Shown here: positions 1 through 8,263 of the stretch, in pieces
Numbering within the stretch: position 1 is the stretch's first letter
How the letters are laid out: each line of letters begins with the position of its first letter
Origin: a bacterium (Candidatus Blackallbacteria) CG13_big_fil_rev_8_21_14_2_50_49_14
GTDB taxonomy: Bacteria; Cyanobacteriota; Sericytochromatia; UBA7694
Assembly: GCA_002783405.1 (NCBI GenBank)
Contig: PFGG01000009.1
Location: 18,257-82,256, forward strand
Direction: 5' to 3'
Length of the DNA stretch: 64,000 bases
The notes under the pieces: generated by a model
Told to the model about the DNA's origin: nothing
Databases searched by the model: none
The model's input: only the letters and a program-made list of their open reading frames with translations
Program-made: the position numbers and the translations under genes

Positions 1-371
1 GGATTGTTCTCAAAGCTTTGTTCAAGGGTGTTTCTGGCAAGATAACGGGCGATCAAGAAGCAAAGTGCGGCTCCCAGGGTAGAGCCCAAACTGACGCAAA
101 TCAAACCTGTGCTGGAGCCAAACAAGGCTCCTCCGGCAAGGGTCAAGGCCGAGCCTGGAATCGCTAAAACAGTGGCAAGCGCATAGAGCGCAACAAAGAC
201 AATCGGCCCAAGCGTACCCAGCGATTGAATCCAGGTTTGAAGTTCTGCTAATTTTTTATCCAAACCCAAGAAGCGGGCGCTGATAAAAAGCAAAACCAAA
301 ACTGCCAAAAAAACAGCGGGCTTTGCCCATTTTTTGAATGCATGGCGCTTTGCTGTTTTAAGTTCAGACAT
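1..371 (-). CDS. VTT-domain (TVP38/TMEM64, DedA-like) membrane protein, 3' part missing
   Basis: The frame opens at an ATG (complement of cat at 369-371) and runs without a stop off the left edge, so about 123 N-terminal residues are visible. They show a short basic head, a first membrane helix around residues 18-36, an amphipathic stretch with LQTWIQSLGTLGPIVF, then 'VLAIPGSALTLAGGALFG' followed by more glycine-rich hydrophobic sequence. That P-G-x2-hydrophobic-AGGALFG pattern is typical of TVP38/TMEM64 (VTT, SNARE-associated) proteins, which sit in the inner membrane; family members have been linked to lipid scrambling and membrane homeostasis. The substrate cannot be read here. A second member of the same family lies at the right end of the window. 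The family call is fairly sure, the role is not. Confidence 0.8.
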   Translation of the reverse strand, partial: MSELKTAKRHAFKKWAKPAVFLAVLVLLFISARFLGLDKKLAELQTWIQSLGTLGPIVFVALYALATVLAIPGSALTLAGGALFGSSTGLICVSLGSTLGAALCFLIARYLARNTLEQSFENN

Positions 372-519
372 GTCTTCCCTCTGCTTTCAGTGATAAAGGG
401 AGTATCTCAGAAGACAGGGATCTTTTCTGTCGGGCAGCTGACAAAATGCTCGCATTCAAAAAAATCAAAAACAGCACCTGGTTTCAAGCGCTGTTTTGAG
501 TGCTGGGTTCTGAATGGGA

Positions 520-1068
520 TTAATGCTTTTCGCCTGGATGGTGATGCGGGGTTTGAACCTCTTCAAGCGTGTGACGCAGGGTTTCGTTTTGTTGAAACTG
601 CATTTTCAGGGCTTCATTGAGATCTTCCTCTGAAATCAGGCCTTTTTCGGTTAGCACTTCACCCAAATGTTTTTCGGGGTGTTCTTTTTGGAATTCAATG
701 GCTTCAACCAATTGTGAAAGGCGAATGACCTGACGTTTGATCAAGATTTCTCCCAAGCGTTCATGCTGAGAAAGACGTTCCCATTTTTCTTCGTTGGTCA
801 TGCGACCCAGTTCTCGCAGGCTGTCATCAACCGATTGGCTGCCCCGGATTTGGGCGATCAAATAATCGACAAGGGCATCTTGGGTAATAAAACCCTTTTC
901 AACAGCGAGTTCACCCAGGCGCTTGCCCGTGCGTTCCTGTTCCTGCATGAGATCCGTCAATTGTGAGAGTTTCAACGCATTGATCCGGACCAGCATTTCA
1001 CCGAGACGCTCAACACGGGTGAGCTTTTCCCAGTTTTCCTGTTCCTTGTGAGTTTCAGATTCCATCAT
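520..1068 (-). CDS. Stand-alone tandem MshEN-type protein, possible c-di-GMP effector
   Basis: About 182 residues, soluble, no signal peptide. Four related blocks begin RLGEML, RLGELA, RLGEIL and HLGEVL. Each is followed about 8-10 residues later by a leucine-rich helix ending in Q (for example RLGELAVEKGFITQDAL then LIAQ). This is the repeated motif of the MshEN / GspE N-terminal domain, in which two such motifs separated by about five residues bind one c-di-GMP; here the spacers are ERTGK and about six residues, giving two whole domains. No ATPase domain follows, unlike MshE or PilB. The start at 1068 is preferred because GGAAAGGGA lies just upstream of an ATG-ATG pair; the open frame extends 23 codons further to 1137 with no ribosome site. 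c-di-GMP binding is inferred from the motif. Confidence 0.72.
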   Translation of the reverse strand: MMESETHKEQENWEKLTRVERLGEMLVRINALKLSQLTDLMQEQERTGKRLGELAVEKGFITQDALVDYLIAQIRGSQSVDDSLRELGRMTNEEKWERLSQHERLGEILIKRQVIRLSQLVEAIEFQKEHPEKHLGEVLTEKGLISEEDLNEALKMQFQQNETLRHTLEEVQTPHHHPGEKH

Positions 1069-1285
1069 ATGTCCCTTTCCGCGCAAGGATAATGCCGATC
1101 GGATTCGGCTGATATAAAGAGCTGCCAACCCTGACATTCAGGACTGTCAAATACTGGTAAAATACATGCAGAATCATACCATACCCCTGGGATTGAAACC
1201 AGTTGCATGCAAACGAAAGCCTCTATTTTATAGCTTCAACTAAAAAATTTCAGAGTTTGTGACCTGAACGCCGAAGGGAAAACGC

Positions 1286-3478
1286 TTGAATACGATTCTC
1301 GAACACTTCAGTCAGTTTTTGTTTGCGCAAAGAAAATGGATCGTCTTGCTCTGGCTGGGGCTGATCCTGCTGGCGATTTTGAATTTAGGTCTTAACCCGC
1401 ATCAGAATGAAGAAACTGAACTTTCCGGCGCAAGCGGAACCGAGGCCGCAGAAGTCGTAAAAATTCTGCGTACTGAGTTTGCTTCCCGTTTGGGAAGCTC
1501 GGCGGCTTTGGTGCTCGAAAACTCAGTCTTTGCAGAGACTTTAGCCCAAGATCTTAAAGCCCATTTTCCCTTACTCAGCCGTGTAAAAGAAATTTCAAGT
1601 CGCAAAAAACACCAGTACCGACTTTTTTTGCTTGAGTTTCGACCCGATTTGCGCTTGCCTGAAGCTCAGGCCCAAACCGGCCCCTTACGCAAGTATCTTG
1701 CTGACTGGTCGAAACGGCATTCCGGTAAAATTTGGTTGACGGGCAATACTGCTTTTCAGTATGACGCGCATCAGGAAGGGCGCAAGGACTCACACCGGGG
1801 CGAAAGTATTGCCCTTTTGCTGTCTTTTTTGATCCTGGTGCTCAATTTTGGGGCCTTAACCGCTGCTTTTTTGCCTTTGTTGATGGGGGCTTCGACCCTG
1901 ATCCTTTTGAACAGTCTCTTGAAATTACCGGGATTTTCAGTTAATCCCGTTTCGCGGATCTTAACGGGCTTGGTCGGTTTGGCCCTGGCGATTGATTATT
2001 CTCTCTTTCTCGTCAGTCGATTTCGAGAAGAAAGACAGGCCGGGCATACGATTGAGGAATCTTTGCGTATTACCCTGGCACTGGCTGGGGAAACGATTCT
2101 TTTTTCGGCCTTGATCATGTTTTGTAGCATCGCTGTGCTTTTGATTCCCGATGTCAGCCTCAGCCGGGCTGTGATGCAGGGAATTCTGTTGGTGATTCTG
2201 ATCTCATTGGGCAATGCCCTGCTGGTTTTACCGGCCTTGCTGGCCCTGGGGGAACCCTATCTCGATCGCCCCCGTTTTCTCTCCCGCTGGATAGCCAAAA
2301 TCGACAGCTATCCCTTTTGGAAAAAATTTTCAGAGCAGATTACTGCACATCCAGGCCGCTATTTTATGCTTTCTTTGTTGCTTTTAGGTATTTTTGCCTG
2401 GCCCGTGACCCGCATGAAACTTTGGGAGCCCGTTCAGGCCGTTGCGCCGAGGAATTCAGAATCGATGGAAGGCTATCTGCGTTTGCAGGCCGATGGCTGG
2501 GGAGGCGAGATTTTACCCGTGATCCTGGTTCTCAAAGCGCCTCCTGGAAAGACTGTATTTGATCCTGCTGTGCTGCTGGCTTTGGATCGTTTGAGCCAAG
2601 ATCTGCTGGCACAACCCTTCGTCTCTGAAGTAAAAGGTTTGATGAGCTGGAGTCCGGGATTTGAATCTCGGGATTATCTGGCACTTTACAATACCCTGGG
2701 GGCCTTCGGCCTCTTGAGCCGCCCTGATCCGCGCTTTGCATCTTTGGTGAATCAGAGTTCAGGCAATCACTTGACGCTGATTCAGGTCTTGCCCAAGGAT
2801 CCGATGGAGCTTGACGATACCCGCAAAATATTAAATTTTACCCGAAACTATGCCCAAGAGCATCCAGAATTAAAACTTTTATCTGGGGGGGTCGTTGCGC
2901 GGGTGCAGGACTTTACCCATGAGTTGTATCGCCAAACGCCTCTGATTTTAGGCTTGGTTTTTGGGAGTATTTACCTCTTGCTCTTTGCTGCCATGCGAAC
3001 CTTGATCTTGCCGATCAAGGCTGCAATCATGAACTTCTTGCCGATACTTTCAGCCTTTGGCTTGCTGACCTTGGTTTTTCAAGACGGTTGGTTCAGTTCG
3101 GTTCTACATACCCCTGTCAATGGTGCGGTTACGAATATTGTGCCCCTGGTGCTTTTCTGTATTATTTTTGGTCTGAGTATGGATTACGAGGTGCTCATTC
3201 TGAGCCGAATCAGCGAAAATTATCACCGCCATGGGCAAGTTCGTGAGGCCATTGTTGAAGGTTTGGCCCGAAGTGGTTCTGTGATTACAGGGGCTGTGTT
3301 TATTTTATTGGGGGTATTTATTCCTGGCATTTTTTCGAGTTCGCCGCAAACCCAGGAGATTTGTTTGGGAATATCAGCGGCTATTTTATTGGATGCCACC
3401 GTAGTCAGACTTTTACTTGTTCCCAGTTTTATGATGCTTTTGGGGCGTTGGAACTGGTGGCGACCGGGTAAGAAATAG
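1286..3478 (+). CDS. MMPL/RND-superfamily transporter
   Basis: 730 residues in the classical two-fold MmpL layout: one helix near residues 17-36, a roughly 130-residue extracytoplasmic domain, a cluster of five helices at about 170-330, a second large domain, then five more helices to the end. The first half carries 'LAIDYSLFLVSRFREER' and the second 'GLSMDYEVLILSRISENY', matching the DY-containing helix of MmpL proteins whose Asp-Tyr pairs relay protons. Such proteins export lipids, pigments or hydrophobic compounds using the proton gradient; the substrate is unknown. The start is TTG at 1286, supported by GAAGGGAA a few bases upstream and no ATG nearby. It stands alone, followed by a tRNA. 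Family call is confident. Confidence 0.9.
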   Translation: MNTILEHFSQFLFAQRKWIVLLWLGLILLAILNLGLNPHQNEETELSGASGTEAAEVVKILRTEFASRLGSSAALVLENSVFAETLAQDLKAHFPLLSRVKEISSRKKHQYRLFLLEFRPDLRLPEAQAQTGPLRKYLADWSKRHSGKIWLTGNTAFQYDAHQEGRKDSHRGESIALLLSFLILVLNFGALTAAFLPLLMGASTLILLNSLLKLPGFSVNPVSRILTGLVGLALAIDYSLFLVSRFREERQAGHTIEESLRITLALAGETILFSALIMFCSIAVLLIPDVSLSRAVMQGILLVILISLGNALLVLPALLALGEPYLDRPRFLSRWIAKIDSYPFWKKFSEQITAHPGRYFMLSLLLLGIFAWPVTRMKLWEPVQAVAPRNSESMEGYLRLQADGWGGEILPVILVLKAPPGKTVFDPAVLLALDRLSQDLLAQPFVSEVKGLMSWSPGFESRDYLALYNTLGAFGLLSRPDPRFASLVNQSSGNHLTLIQVLPKDPMELDDTRKILNFTRNYAQEHPELKLLSGGVVARVQDFTHELYRQTPLILGLVFGSIYLLLFAAMRTLILPIKAAIMNFLPILSAFGLLTLVFQDGWFSSVLHTPVNGAVTNIVPLVLFCIIFGLSMDYEVLILSRISENYHRHGQVREAIVEGLARSGSVITGAVFILLGVFIPGIFSSSPQTQEICLGISAAILLDATVVRLLLVPSFMMLLGRWNWWRPGKK

Positions 3479-3545
3479 TGGCAGTTTTTATCAGTCTGAT
3501 TCACATCAGGGGGGGGCGTATGTTATTCTGGGTTTGTCCACTTTT

Positions 3546-3626
3546 GGAGGGAGTCCGGGTGGTGAGGAAGCTGTCTTGAAAACAGTGGCCCCTTTGGGGT
3601 TGCGGGTTCGAATCCTGTTCCCTCCG
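3546..3626 (+). tRNA. tRNA-Ser(UGA)
   Basis: A complete class II cloverleaf can be drawn. The acceptor stem is GGAGGGA with TCCCTCC. The D arm contains GGTGG. The anticodon stem GCTGT/ACAGT encloses loop CTTGAAA with anticodon TGA. A variable arm pairs CCCC with GGGG around TTT. The T arm is GCGGG-TTCGAAT-CCTGT with a G discriminator. The long variable arm and the UGA anticodon both give serine, reading UCN codons. The CCA end is not encoded. A strong hairpin with a T run follows within a few bases, so the gene looks like a single transcription unit. Confidence 0.93.
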
Positions 3627-3628
3627 CT

Positions 3629-3662
3629 AAAAAACCGGTTGCTTAGCGCGACCGGTTTTTTA
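3629..3662 (+). terminator. Rho-independent terminator after tRNA-Ser
   Basis: AAAAAACCGGT pairs with ACCGGTTTTTT across an 11-base loop, and the 3' arm runs into T residues. Its position three bases after the tRNA makes it the tRNA terminator; the A-run on the left would also serve the minus-strand sugar transferase poorly, as that gene ends downstream of it. Confidence 0.9.
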
Positions 3663-3684
3663 CATTTTTTGTCTGAAGCAGTGT

Positions 3685-4299
3685 TTAATTGACCCCGCGT
3701 TTTGACAAGACGGCCAGTGGGGTCAGGCAGAGGATTTTAAAATCCATTCCCAAAGAAAGATTTGCAATATACTCGAGATCTAGATTGAGTTTGGTGGGGA
3801 TATCCAATTCGTCCCGACCATTGACTTGGGCCCAGCCACTTAAACCGGGGCGCACCTGAAAAACACCCCGCTGACGTTCAGTATAATCAGCAACGATGGG
3901 TGGCACTTCAGGCCGAGGGCCAATAAAACTCATTTCACCCTTCAGAATATTCAAGAGTTGAGGCAGTTCATCGATACTGGTGCGGCGTAGAAGCTTGCCG
4001 AAGCGGGTGATGCGGGGATCATTGGTTTCGGTTAAAAGGGGGCCGATTTTATCTGCGCCAGCCACCATGGTACGAAATTTATAAATTTGAAAGGGGGTCT
4101 CATTCAAGCCCACACGGGTTTGAAGGTAAAAAATGGGCCCCTTGCTTTCGAGGCGTATCAGCAGGGCCACGCACAGTAAAAGGGGAGCCATACAGAGCAG
4201 CATCAACAGTGCAAAGCAAAAATCCAAGGAATATTTCAGGCGTAGATAGGGTTTAGCATCCACAAGCGCAACAGGTTTTATTAAACTTTCAGTATTCAT
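3685..4299 (-). CDS. Bacterial sugar transferase (polyprenyl-phosphate sugar-1-phosphate transferase)
   Basis: 204 residues, a minimal PglC-sized member of the Bac_transf family. One long N-terminal membrane segment at about residues 25-48 is followed by 'RVGLNETPFQIYKFRTM', the 'DPRITRFGKLLRRTSIDELP' block with the catalytic Asp-Glu pair, 'GEMSFIGPRPE' and 'PGLSGWAQVNGR'. These are the family signature motifs. The enzyme moves a sugar-1-phosphate from a nucleotide sugar to undecaprenyl phosphate at the inner membrane, starting synthesis of an exopolysaccharide, O-antigen or glycoprotein glycan. No glycosyltransferase cluster surrounds it. It lies 42 bases downstream of a TPR gene on the same strand. 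A paralogue is present at 61289. Sugar specificity cannot be told. Confidence 0.9.
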   Translation of the reverse strand: MNTESLIKPVALVDAKPYLRLKYSLDFCFALLMLLCMAPLLLCVALLIRLESKGPIFYLQTRVGLNETPFQIYKFRTMVAGADKIGPLLTETNDPRITRFGKLLRRTSIDELPQLLNILKGEMSFIGPRPEVPPIVADYTERQRGVFQVRPGLSGWAQVNGRDELDIPTKLNLDLEYIANLSLGMDFKILCLTPLAVLSKRGVN

Positions 4300-4341
4300 A
4301 TTTTTTTATTCCCAATCCTGAAGGGACTTAATCAGTTGGGC

Positions 4342-5298
4342 TTAAGCCTCTGGGTTTCCTTGCGCTTCATCGAGCGCTTCACGAAAGCTTTCCACCGTTT
4401 CCAATAATTGAGCATAGCAGTTTTCGAGTTCGTGGGTTGCAAATCCCTGTTCCTGAAACAGATCAATTTCATCGGCAAAACGATCGCAACTATCTAATAA
4501 AAATTCCAGGCGGGATTCATAAATCTCTATCTGTTTGAATCCTTGGGAGCTTTTAAGCGTGAAGATCGCTTTCTGGCTTTGTTGGGTTTGTTTGGCAATT
4601 TTTTGGAGCAAACTTTGGAAGGCTTCATTGACTGCTAAATTTTTTTTCCATTCCCTGATGATTTTTTCAAAGGGGTAAAGTGCGATTTCAAGAGCGGTGC
4701 AGTCTTCTTCTGCTTCAAGCATTTTCAGCTCGGCTTTTAAATCACGATAGCTGAGATTGAATTGCTCAAGTGTTTGGGTTAAATTTTCAAGATCGTCTGC
4801 TCTGCCAGAAGGCAAGGGCAGTACTTTTTCCTGAGCCGCTTGGCAAGCTCTTTGAATATCAAGCAAGAGTTGTTCGGGTGTCAGGCTGTTTACCGGAAGG
4901 GGAGAACTTGGAAGGGGCGCTGGCACAGAGGGGGGGGGATTTGAGCGGGAAACTACTTGGGTCGGAGGGAGATAGAGGGCTTTTAAGAGTTTCTGAGCAT
5001 CTGCCTGTCGGGGGTTGAGTCTGAGTGCTTCGCGCAAATACGGTTTGGCCTGTTCATTTTCTTGAATGAGCATCAACAGATAGGCCAAACCGACGAAGGC
5101 TTCTGCTGAATTTCTTTGCGTTTTTACAGCGCGCACAAAACATTCAAGCGCTTGCTTGAGCTGGTCTTTCTGTTCAAACTGAGAGTTCCAGACCTCGGCC
5201 AAAATCTGGTATCCCATCAAGCACAGATCCTGTATATGCTCTGTGCGGCTGGATTTTATTTTGCTTTGGGTTTCACGCAGGGCCTGTAGATCGAGCAT
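4342..5298 (-). CDS. TPR protein with C-terminal coiled coil
   Basis: About 318 residues. Residues 25-115 form two to three TPR helical pairs, with 'QALECFVRAVKTQRNSAEAF' and 'AKPYLREALRLNPRQADA' showing the usual spacing of small and aromatic residues. A proline-rich linker follows (repeated PPP, PAPLP, PSSPLPV), then about 180 residues of charged helix rich in E, K and Q. No signal peptide or membrane segment. TPRs mediate protein-protein contacts; the partner is unknown. The frame can also begin at TTG 5307, three codons earlier; ATG at 5298 is preferred with weak support. The close downstream sugar transferase on the same strand suggests co-transcription, but a link to glycan assembly is only a guess. 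Confidence 0.7.
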   Translation of the reverse strand: MLDLQALRETQSKIKSSRTEHIQDLCLMGYQILAEVWNSQFEQKDQLKQALECFVRAVKTQRNSAEAFVGLAYLLMLIQENEQAKPYLREALRLNPRQADAQKLLKALYLPPTQVVSRSNPPPSVPAPLPSSPLPVNSLTPEQLLLDIQRACQAAQEKVLPLPSGRADDLENLTQTLEQFNLSYRDLKAELKMLEAEEDCTALEIALYPFEKIIREWKKNLAVNEAFQSLLQKIAKQTQQSQKAIFTLKSSQGFKQIEIYESRLEFLLDSCDRFADEIDLFQEQGFATHELENCYAQLLETVESFREALDEAQGNPEA

Positions 5299-5519
5299 CT
5301 TTCTCAATCTTTCTGATTCAATTTATTTAGTGACCTGTCCCCATTATAGCTTTTCATTTTTTAAATGCGTATCGGGCAATCGCTCTATAAATTTTAAGAT
5401 TTAATCCAGAATTACAATGAGATTAACCTTTGCTTTAACTTGATAACGTCAGCTTTTCACACTTGTCTTCTACAAACAAACTATCGAGAGAGATCGCGAA
5501 GAGAGAGGAATATTAGAAA

Positions 5520-6743
5520 ATGAAACGTCATCAAATTTTAGCTGCCCTGACCTTGACCCTGAGCTTGACCGCCTGTGGTGGCAGCGTGAATTCTCCTGGC
5601 TCTGCTACCGTTGGCTCCTTGGGGGCCTCCTCCTTATCCTCTTTAAGTGATGCTGGCAGCTCAGGTATTACCCCCATCGAAAGTCTGGATGACAGCAGTT
5701 CTGCTGTTGCCCCAATTGAACAAGCTGCAGCTCCTGAATTGGCTGCCCCTCTTGCTGAAGAAGCACCTGCTCTTGATGCGCCTCTTGAAGAAGCTCCTGC
5801 TGTAGACACTACTGCACCCGCTCTCGAACAAACTGAAGCTGAAGTGCCTGCTGCAGATGCCGCTCAAAATCTGGATGAAATTCCTGATATGGATTTGGGT
5901 TCCCCTTATGTGCCTTCTGGCAGCAGCCTGGGGGGCGGTGCTGGTTATATTGCTGATGGCAATTATAAGGTCGATCAGGACACATTTAATCAGTGGCAGC
6001 CCGTCAGTGTTGTTTCTGATGGTTCTTCGATCTATGTGGCTGCCGTTGATGTGAAAACACCGACCAAAGGCACGGTGATTCAAATGGATACCTCAGGTGG
6101 CAGTTGGAAAGACCTGGGCAAATCCCTGCTTTCAACCTTTACCTTGGGCGCAGCTGGTTATAAAATGCCCAAAACCATTCAAGCAGCCACCCTCGATGAC
6201 TCTGGCAATCTGATTGTGACAGACGCGCAAAGCAAACTTTATCGCATGGATGCCGCCGCTAAATACAGCACCACGGCTGTAGATGCCGCTCTCTCAGATG
6301 CGCTGGATCTTACCACCGCCGGTGGCAATATTTTCGTAGCGACCACCAGTGGAATTCAAAAATTTGATGCTTCTCTCTCTGCAGGTTCTGCTTTCAGCAC
6401 TGTGATTCCCTCTGGCGGCGTAGGCCATGACAGCCAGGGCAATCTCTACGTGGTTTCTAACAATGCCATTCAGAAAATTGACAGCAGTGGCAATGCTTCA
6501 CAGGTGGTGAGTGGCTTGACCTCTCCCCTGGATGTCAGTGTTGACAGTGAAGGAACCATTTTCGTACTCGAAACCGATGGTGTGAAATACTTTAAATCCA
6601 GCGGTGAATCCCTCGGCAGTTTTGGCTCTGGTGACTTCTCCGCTCCCAAATCCCTCTTTGTAGATTCCAGCGGCACGGTTTTCGTCGCTGATTCTGGTGC
6701 AAGCTATAAGGAATCTCAAATCGTAAGATTTACAAAGGGTTAA
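5520..6743 (+). CDS. Secreted lipoprotein with NHL/SMP-30-like beta-propeller
   Basis: 407 residues. The first 22 residues form a lipoprotein signal (basic MKRH, hydrophobic LAALTLTLSL, lipobox LTAC with Cys 19). A long alanine/glutamate/proline-rich tract follows at about 55-125, probably a flexible tether. Residues 145-407 contain repeating blades with patterns such as 'GNLIVTDAQSKLYRMD', 'GNLYVVSNNAIQKID' and 'GTIFVLETDGVKYF', the G-x-(I/L)-x-V-D-x2-x-x-(I/V)-x-(K/R) rhythm of NHL or SMP-30-like propellers. The product is likely anchored to the outer or inner membrane facing the periplasm. Ligand unknown. It sits 3 bases before the inositol phosphatase gene, so the two are probably co-transcribed. 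GAGAGAGGAA lies a little upstream of the ATG. Confidence 0.78.
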   Translation: MKRHQILAALTLTLSLTACGGSVNSPGSATVGSLGASSLSSLSDAGSSGITPIESLDDSSSAVAPIEQAAAPELAAPLAEEAPALDAPLEEAPAVDTTAPALEQTEAEVPAADAAQNLDEIPDMDLGSPYVPSGSSLGGGAGYIADGNYKVDQDTFNQWQPVSVVSDGSSIYVAAVDVKTPTKGTVIQMDTSGGSWKDLGKSLLSTFTLGAAGYKMPKTIQAATLDDSGNLIVTDAQSKLYRMDAAAKYSTTAVDAALSDALDLTTAGGNIFVATTSGIQKFDASLSAGSAFSTVIPSGGVGHDSQGNLYVVSNNAIQKIDSSGNASQVVSGLTSPLDVSVDSEGTIFVLETDGVKYFKSSGESLGSFGSGDFSAPKSLFVDSSGTVFVADSGASYKESQIVRFTKG

Positions 6744-6746
6744 GCA

Positions 6747-7568
6747 TTGCAGACTGAGTTAAGTACTTATCTAGAGTTCGCACTTGAAGCCGCCCGATTG
6801 GGCGGCTCTCAGTTGCTTGATTACCGGGGCCACCTGTCTAAAATTCGCAGCAAAAGCAGCAGTGGTGATTTGGTGACGGAAGCAGATGAGGCTTCTGAAG
6901 CCACTATTTTAGACTATCTGAAGCAAAATCTGCCGCAACATGCCCTGCTCGCCGAAGAATCAGGTCGTCAGGAAACTGGCAGTGATTGGCTTTGGGCGAT
7001 TGATCCTCTGGATGGCACGCTGAATTATGCCCACAATTTGCCTTTTTTCTGTGTCTCACTGGGCCTGCTTTATCAGCAAAAGCCCGTATTGGGAGTCATT
7101 TACGCTCCCGTGCTGGCCGAAACCTTTGCCGCTTATCAGGGCGGGGGAGCCACCCTGAATGGGGATATCTTTCAGGTCTCACCTGTTGAGACCCTTTCAC
7201 AAAGCTTTCTGGCGACAGGTTTTCCCTATCGCAAAGCCAGTCTCGAAGACAATAATTACGCTGAGTTCTGCTATTTGGCTGATCAGGTTCAGGATATCCG
7301 TCGCCCGGGTTCTGCCGCTTTGGATTTGGCCTATGTAGCCTGCGGGCGTTTTGATGGCTTTTGGGAACGTCATCTCAATGCCTGGGATATTTGTGCGGGA
7401 GCTGTTTTAGTTCAGGAAGCCGGTGGAAAAATCAGCAATTACCAGGAAGGGACGCTCGATCCTTTTTCTGGCGAAATTCTTGCCAGCAATGGCCGGATAC
7501 ACACTCAAATGGCTTCCCGTCTGCAAGCCGTTCAATCCTCTGGCCTACATTTAAAAGTGACCATTTGA
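6747..7568 (+). CDS. Inositol monophosphatase family protein (SuhB-like)
   Basis: 273 residues, the usual length for the family. All metal and catalytic motifs are visible: 'LAEESG' with Glu 70, 'WAIDPLDGTLNY' with Asp 86, Asp 89, Gly 90 and Thr 91, and 'NAWDICAGAVLVQEAGG' with Asp 214. The enzyme hydrolyses inositol-1-phosphate or related sugar phosphates using magnesium; SuhB in enteric bacteria also takes part in rRNA antitermination, which cannot be judged here. It starts with TTG at 6747, with AAAGGG upstream. The preceding stop ends at 6743. Its 3' end overlaps the convergent Lon-domain gene by 18 bases. Family call is secure, exact substrate is not. Confidence 0.92.
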   Translation: MQTELSTYLEFALEAARLGGSQLLDYRGHLSKIRSKSSSGDLVTEADEASEATILDYLKQNLPQHALLAEESGRQETGSDWLWAIDPLDGTLNYAHNLPFFCVSLGLLYQQKPVLGVIYAPVLAETFAAYQGGGATLNGDIFQVSPVETLSQSFLATGFPYRKASLEDNNYAEFCYLADQVQDIRRPGSAALDLAYVACGRFDGFWERHLNAWDICAGAVLVQEAGGKISNYQEGTLDPFSGEILASNGRIHTQMASRLQAVQSSGLHLKVTI

Positions 7569-8180
7569 GCGGACCCTGCGCTGAAACTCTTTGGCCTTTT
7601 CTAAACGGGGCAGGAGTTCTTTAAAATAGTTACAGAGACGTTCTAAGCGTTCGTTTTCGCTGCGACTTTCCAAAAGTTCCAATTTGATTTCAGTTTCCAG
7701 ACTGAGCAGGGCGGCCAGTTGGAAACTGATCGCATCGGTGTCAAGACTCCATTCTGCGTCAGAGCCAATCAGACTGAGAAAGGTTTGGTAATTTTCAAGC
7801 AATTTTGTTTTTAAGTCGGGATCCGGTATTTCGCTGGGATTCAGATCTTCAAAATAGCGAATTTTTGCCTGAAGATAAGAGCGGGAATGATCCAATTCCA
7901 AGACATGAAAACGCTGACTGCCCTGGGTCATGATATCCAGTTGACCATCTGCGTACTTGTGCAAGATTTGATGCACAATCACCGTACAGCCTGTTTCGTG
8001 TAATTTCTGAGGATGGGCGAAATTGATGCCGATCGGAAGGTACTGATTGCTGCCTGCGACCGGTGCGCAGTCGGCGATCATTTGCTTGTAGCGGGGTTCG
8101 AAGATATGCAGAGGAACAGGTTCTCCAGGCAGGGGAACGATTCCCAGTGGAAAAATTGGGATCAGGATTTCAGAAGACAT
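7551..8180 (-). CDS. Lon substrate-binding (LON_N) domain protein
   Basis: About 209 residues beginning 'SSEILIPIFPLGIVPLPGE' and continuing with 'PLHIFEPRYKQMI', the hallmark of the N-terminal substrate-binding domain of Lon protease. Later come 'IGINFAHPQKLHETGCTVIV' and a glycine-containing beta stretch, then a helical C-terminal half ending 'FQRRVRSNGHF'. No AAA or protease domain is attached, so this is the free-standing type that occurs widely in bacteria and may act as an adaptor. Start at 8180 is chosen because AAGGAA lies about seven bases upstream; the frame could start 21 codons earlier but lacks a ribosome site. The 3' end overlaps the inositol phosphatase gene, convergent. Confidence 0.85.
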   Translation of the reverse strand: MSSEILIPIFPLGIVPLPGEPVPLHIFEPRYKQMIADCAPVAGSNQYLPIGINFAHPQKLHETGCTVIVHQILHKYADGQLDIMTQGSQRFHVLELDHSRSYLQAKIRYFEDLNPSEIPDPDLKTKLLENYQTFLSLIGSDAEWSLDTDAISFQLAALLSLETEIKLELLESRSENERLERLCNYFKELLPRLEKAKEFQRRVRSNGHF

Positions 8181-8263
8181 GCCAGTTTCCTTGTGGTGAT
8201 TCCATTTTTGACAGTATACACGAACTGTTTGGTTTGAAAGCAAGACCGATCAAATCGTTCACA

